From NCBI GenBank assembly GCA_017459315.1, contig JAFUDD010000279.1, forward strand, positions 1 through 7,965: a stretch of 7,965 nt of DNA. The letters are read 5' to 3'. Below the pieces are notes generated by a model that did not search any database, was not told where the DNA came from, and saw only the letters and a list, made by a program, of their open reading frames with translations. Numbering within the stretch: the stretch's first letter is position 1; each line of letters opens with the position of its first letter. This document shows positions 6,512-7,965 of this stretch, piece after piece. This stretch comes from Clostridia bacterium. GTDB taxonomy: Bacteria; Bacillota_A; Clostridia; Christensenellales; CAG-138. A program made the translations under genes and the position numbers.

Positions 6512-7911
6512 GGTTTTGTATAGCGCACGACCGGGTTGCGCGAGGCGCGCACCTCATCCGGACGGCCAATCTGCGCATGATGCGGCGCGGCGTGTAGATA
6601 GGCAGGATCGGTCTTGCCGCGCGCATAGACCTCACGGAACACGGAAGCCGCCCAATCGAGCGTTTCCTTGCTTTCTGTCTCGGTCGGTTCGAGCATTAAG
6701 GCTTCGTGTACGATCATCGGGAAATACATTGTCGGGGGATGCATGCCGTAGTCGATCAATGCCTTCGCCACATCGAGCGCCGAGACGCCGGTTTCCTTTT
6801 TGTATTCCGCGAGGCCAAGCACAAATTCATGCATGCAGATCCGGTCAAAGGCGGGTTCAAACGTGCCCTTGATCTGGTGCATCAGGTAGTTCGCATTCAG
6901 CACGGCATTCTGCGCGGCCTCCGGGATCCCCTTGCGGCCTAGTGTCATAAGATACGTCAGCGCACGAACGACGATGAGGAAGTTGCCGTTAAAGGCCCGA
7001 ACCTGCAAGCGATCGTCGCCGGTCAGCAAGCGGGACGCAGGCAAAAAAGGTGCCAGAAAGTCCTTGCAGCCAACGGCACAGGCGCCGGGGCCGCCGCCGC
7101 CGTGAGGTGTGGCAAAGGTCTTATGCAGGTTCATGTGAATGCAGTCGAACCCCATATCGCCGGGTCGCACGATACCCATCACCGCATTGAGGTTTGCACC
7201 GTCGTAATAGCAAAGGCCGCCCGCCTCGTGGACAAGGCGCGTGATTTCCAGAATATTCGGATCGAAAAGGCCGACAGTATTCGGGTTTGTCAGCATCAAC
7301 CCGGCCGTGTCGTCGCCGAGTACGGCCTTGAGTGCATCGAGATCGACGCATCCGTCCGGCGCAGAAGGAATGTTCACGACCTCATAGCCGCACATGGCCG
7401 CGGTAGCGGGGTTCGTGCCGTGCGCGGAATCGGGGACGATGATCTTAGTGCGCTTTGCGTCGGCGCGGCTGTCGTGGTATTGCTTGATGAGCAGAACGCC
7501 TGTAAACTCGCCGTGCGCGCCGGCGGCGGGCTGGAACGTCATGGCCGCCATGCCGGTGATTTCTTTCAGATACTGTGCGGCGGTGTCGAGCACCTCCCGG
7601 CAGCCTTCGGTCGTTTCGGCGGGCGCCAACGGATGGATATTCGTAAAGCCGGGCAGCGCCGCCATATCCTCGTCGATGCGCGGATTGTACTTCATCGTGC
7701 AGGAGCCGAGCGGATAGAAGCCGCAGTTGACGCCGTGAACGCGGTGATTCAGCTCCGTATAATGCCGGGAAAGATCGACCTCGTTAAGCTCCGGCAGGGC
7801 AGGCGGCTGCTTACGCAGAAGCTCCTGCGGAAGTTCAAAGGCTTCCACATCGCATTTGGGGAGCAAGTCGCAATGCCGTCCGTGGACGCTTTTTTCAAAC
7901 AGCAGCTTCAT
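6508..7911 (-). CDS. gcvPB: Glycine dehydrogenase (decarboxylating) subunit 2 (P protein, C-terminal half)
   Basis: This is the PLP-carrying subunit of the two-part P protein, which decarboxylates glycine and hands the aminomethyl group to lipoyl-GcvH. It has 467 residues, close to the usual 480 or so. Family blocks are FYPLGSCTMKYNP (65-77), FQPAAGAHGE (126-135), DSAHGTNPA (161-169), and HMNLHKTFATPHGGGGPG (259-276), in which Lys264 is the expected Schiff-base lysine followed by the glycine-rich loop. YYDGANLNA (235-243) contains the aspartate normally contacting the PLP ring. ATG at 7909-7911 overlaps the gcvPA stop (ATGA), with GGAGGT nine bases before it inside gcvPA. Its own TGA overlaps the lplA GTG. 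Splitting GcvP into PA and PB is common in Firmicutes, archaea and some other bacteria, unlike the single long GcvP of E. coli. Confidence 0.97.
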   Translation of the reverse strand: MKLLFEKSVHGRHCDLLPKCDVEAFELPQELLRKQPPALPELNEVDLSRHYTELNHRVHGVNCGFYPLGSCTMKYNPRIDEDMAALPGFTNIHPLAPAETTEGCREVLDTAAQYLKEITGMAAMTFQPAAGAHGEFTGVLLIKQYHDSRADAKRTKIIVPDSAHGTNPATAAMCGYEVVNIPSAPDGCVDLDALKAVLGDDTAGLMLTNPNTVGLFDPNILEITRLVHEAGGLCYYDGANLNAVMGIVRPGDMGFDCIHMNLHKTFATPHGGGGPGACAVGCKDFLAPFLPASRLLTGDDRLQVRAFNGNFLIVVRALTYLMTLGRKGIPEAAQNAVLNANYLMHQIKGTFEPAFDRICMHEFVLGLAEYKKETGVSALDVAKALIDYGMHPPTMYFPMIVHEALMLEPTETESKETLDWAASVFREVYARGKTDPAYLHAAPHHAQIGRPDEVRASRNPVVRYTKP

Positions 7912-7965
7912 GCTTTGAGCACCTCCTTTACCACGGCAACGGTGTGATCCAGTGCTTCGCGCGAA
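7908..7965 (-). CDS. gcvPA: Glycine dehydrogenase (decarboxylating) subunit 1, C-terminal end only
   Basis: Only the last 18 codons and the stop are in the window: SREALDHTVAVVKEVLKA and then TGA at 7908-7910. The residues form an amphipathic helix like the end of GcvPA proteins, but the fragment is too short to identify by itself. The call rests mainly on position, since in split-P operons gcvPA lies directly upstream of gcvPB, and here the two share the bases ATGA. The rest of the gene, and probably gcvH and gcvT with the operon promoter, would lie to the right of the window. Confidence 0.75.
   Translation of the reverse strand, partial: SREALDHTVAVVKEVLKA

Overview
The window looks like a stretch of a bacterial chromosome, most likely an anaerobic Firmicute of the class Clostridia. 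The signs are the split glycine decarboxylase (gcvPA/gcvPB as separate genes), a lipoate ligase and an E3 gene sitting in the glycine cleavage operon, strong AGGAGG-type ribosome binding sites, and a moderately high G+C content judged by eye. The taxonomic guess is inference; no rRNA or marker gene is present. Nothing suggests phage, plasmid, CRISPR or insertion sequences.

Layout, left to right. A leftward operon occupies 1-3199: a BrnQ-type amino-acid carrier (1792-3199), L-threonine 3-dehydrogenase tdh (717-1757) and 2-amino-3-ketobutyrate CoA ligase kbl (1-706, cut by the window edge). A single rightward gene for an XRE-type helix-turn-helix regulator (3382-4077) is divergent from that operon, with a 182-base control region between them that holds two recognisable sigma70-type promoters and several symmetric elements. 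A second leftward operon occupies 4128-7965: the last codons of gcvPA, then gcvPB, lplA and lpdA, with start/stop overlaps between the first three. It converges on the regulator gene at a shared hairpin terminator.

How the genes fit together. The left operon would import an amino acid (threonine is my inference) and convert threonine to 2-amino-3-ketobutyrate (Tdh) and then to glycine plus acetyl-CoA (Kbl). The right operon is the glycine cleavage system, which oxidises glycine to CO2, ammonia, methylene-tetrahydrofolate and NADH; LplA would attach lipoate to the H protein and LpdA would re-oxidise the dihydrolipoyl arm. Together they form a contiguous threonine-to-one-carbon catabolic module, and the XRE regulator is placed to control at least the threonine half.

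The most unusual feature is that two of the seven genes are broken by single-base lesions in otherwise full-length, well-conserved reading frames. The carrier gene has a one-base expansion in a run of six T (coding strand) at its 22nd codon, and lpdA has an in-frame TAA where a Glu codon is expected, at codon 296 of 462. These may be sequence errors, recent strain-level decay or, less likely, recoding. I see no wholly new biological system; the best candidates for something undescribed are the regulator with its unrecognised C-terminal domain and its putative operators.
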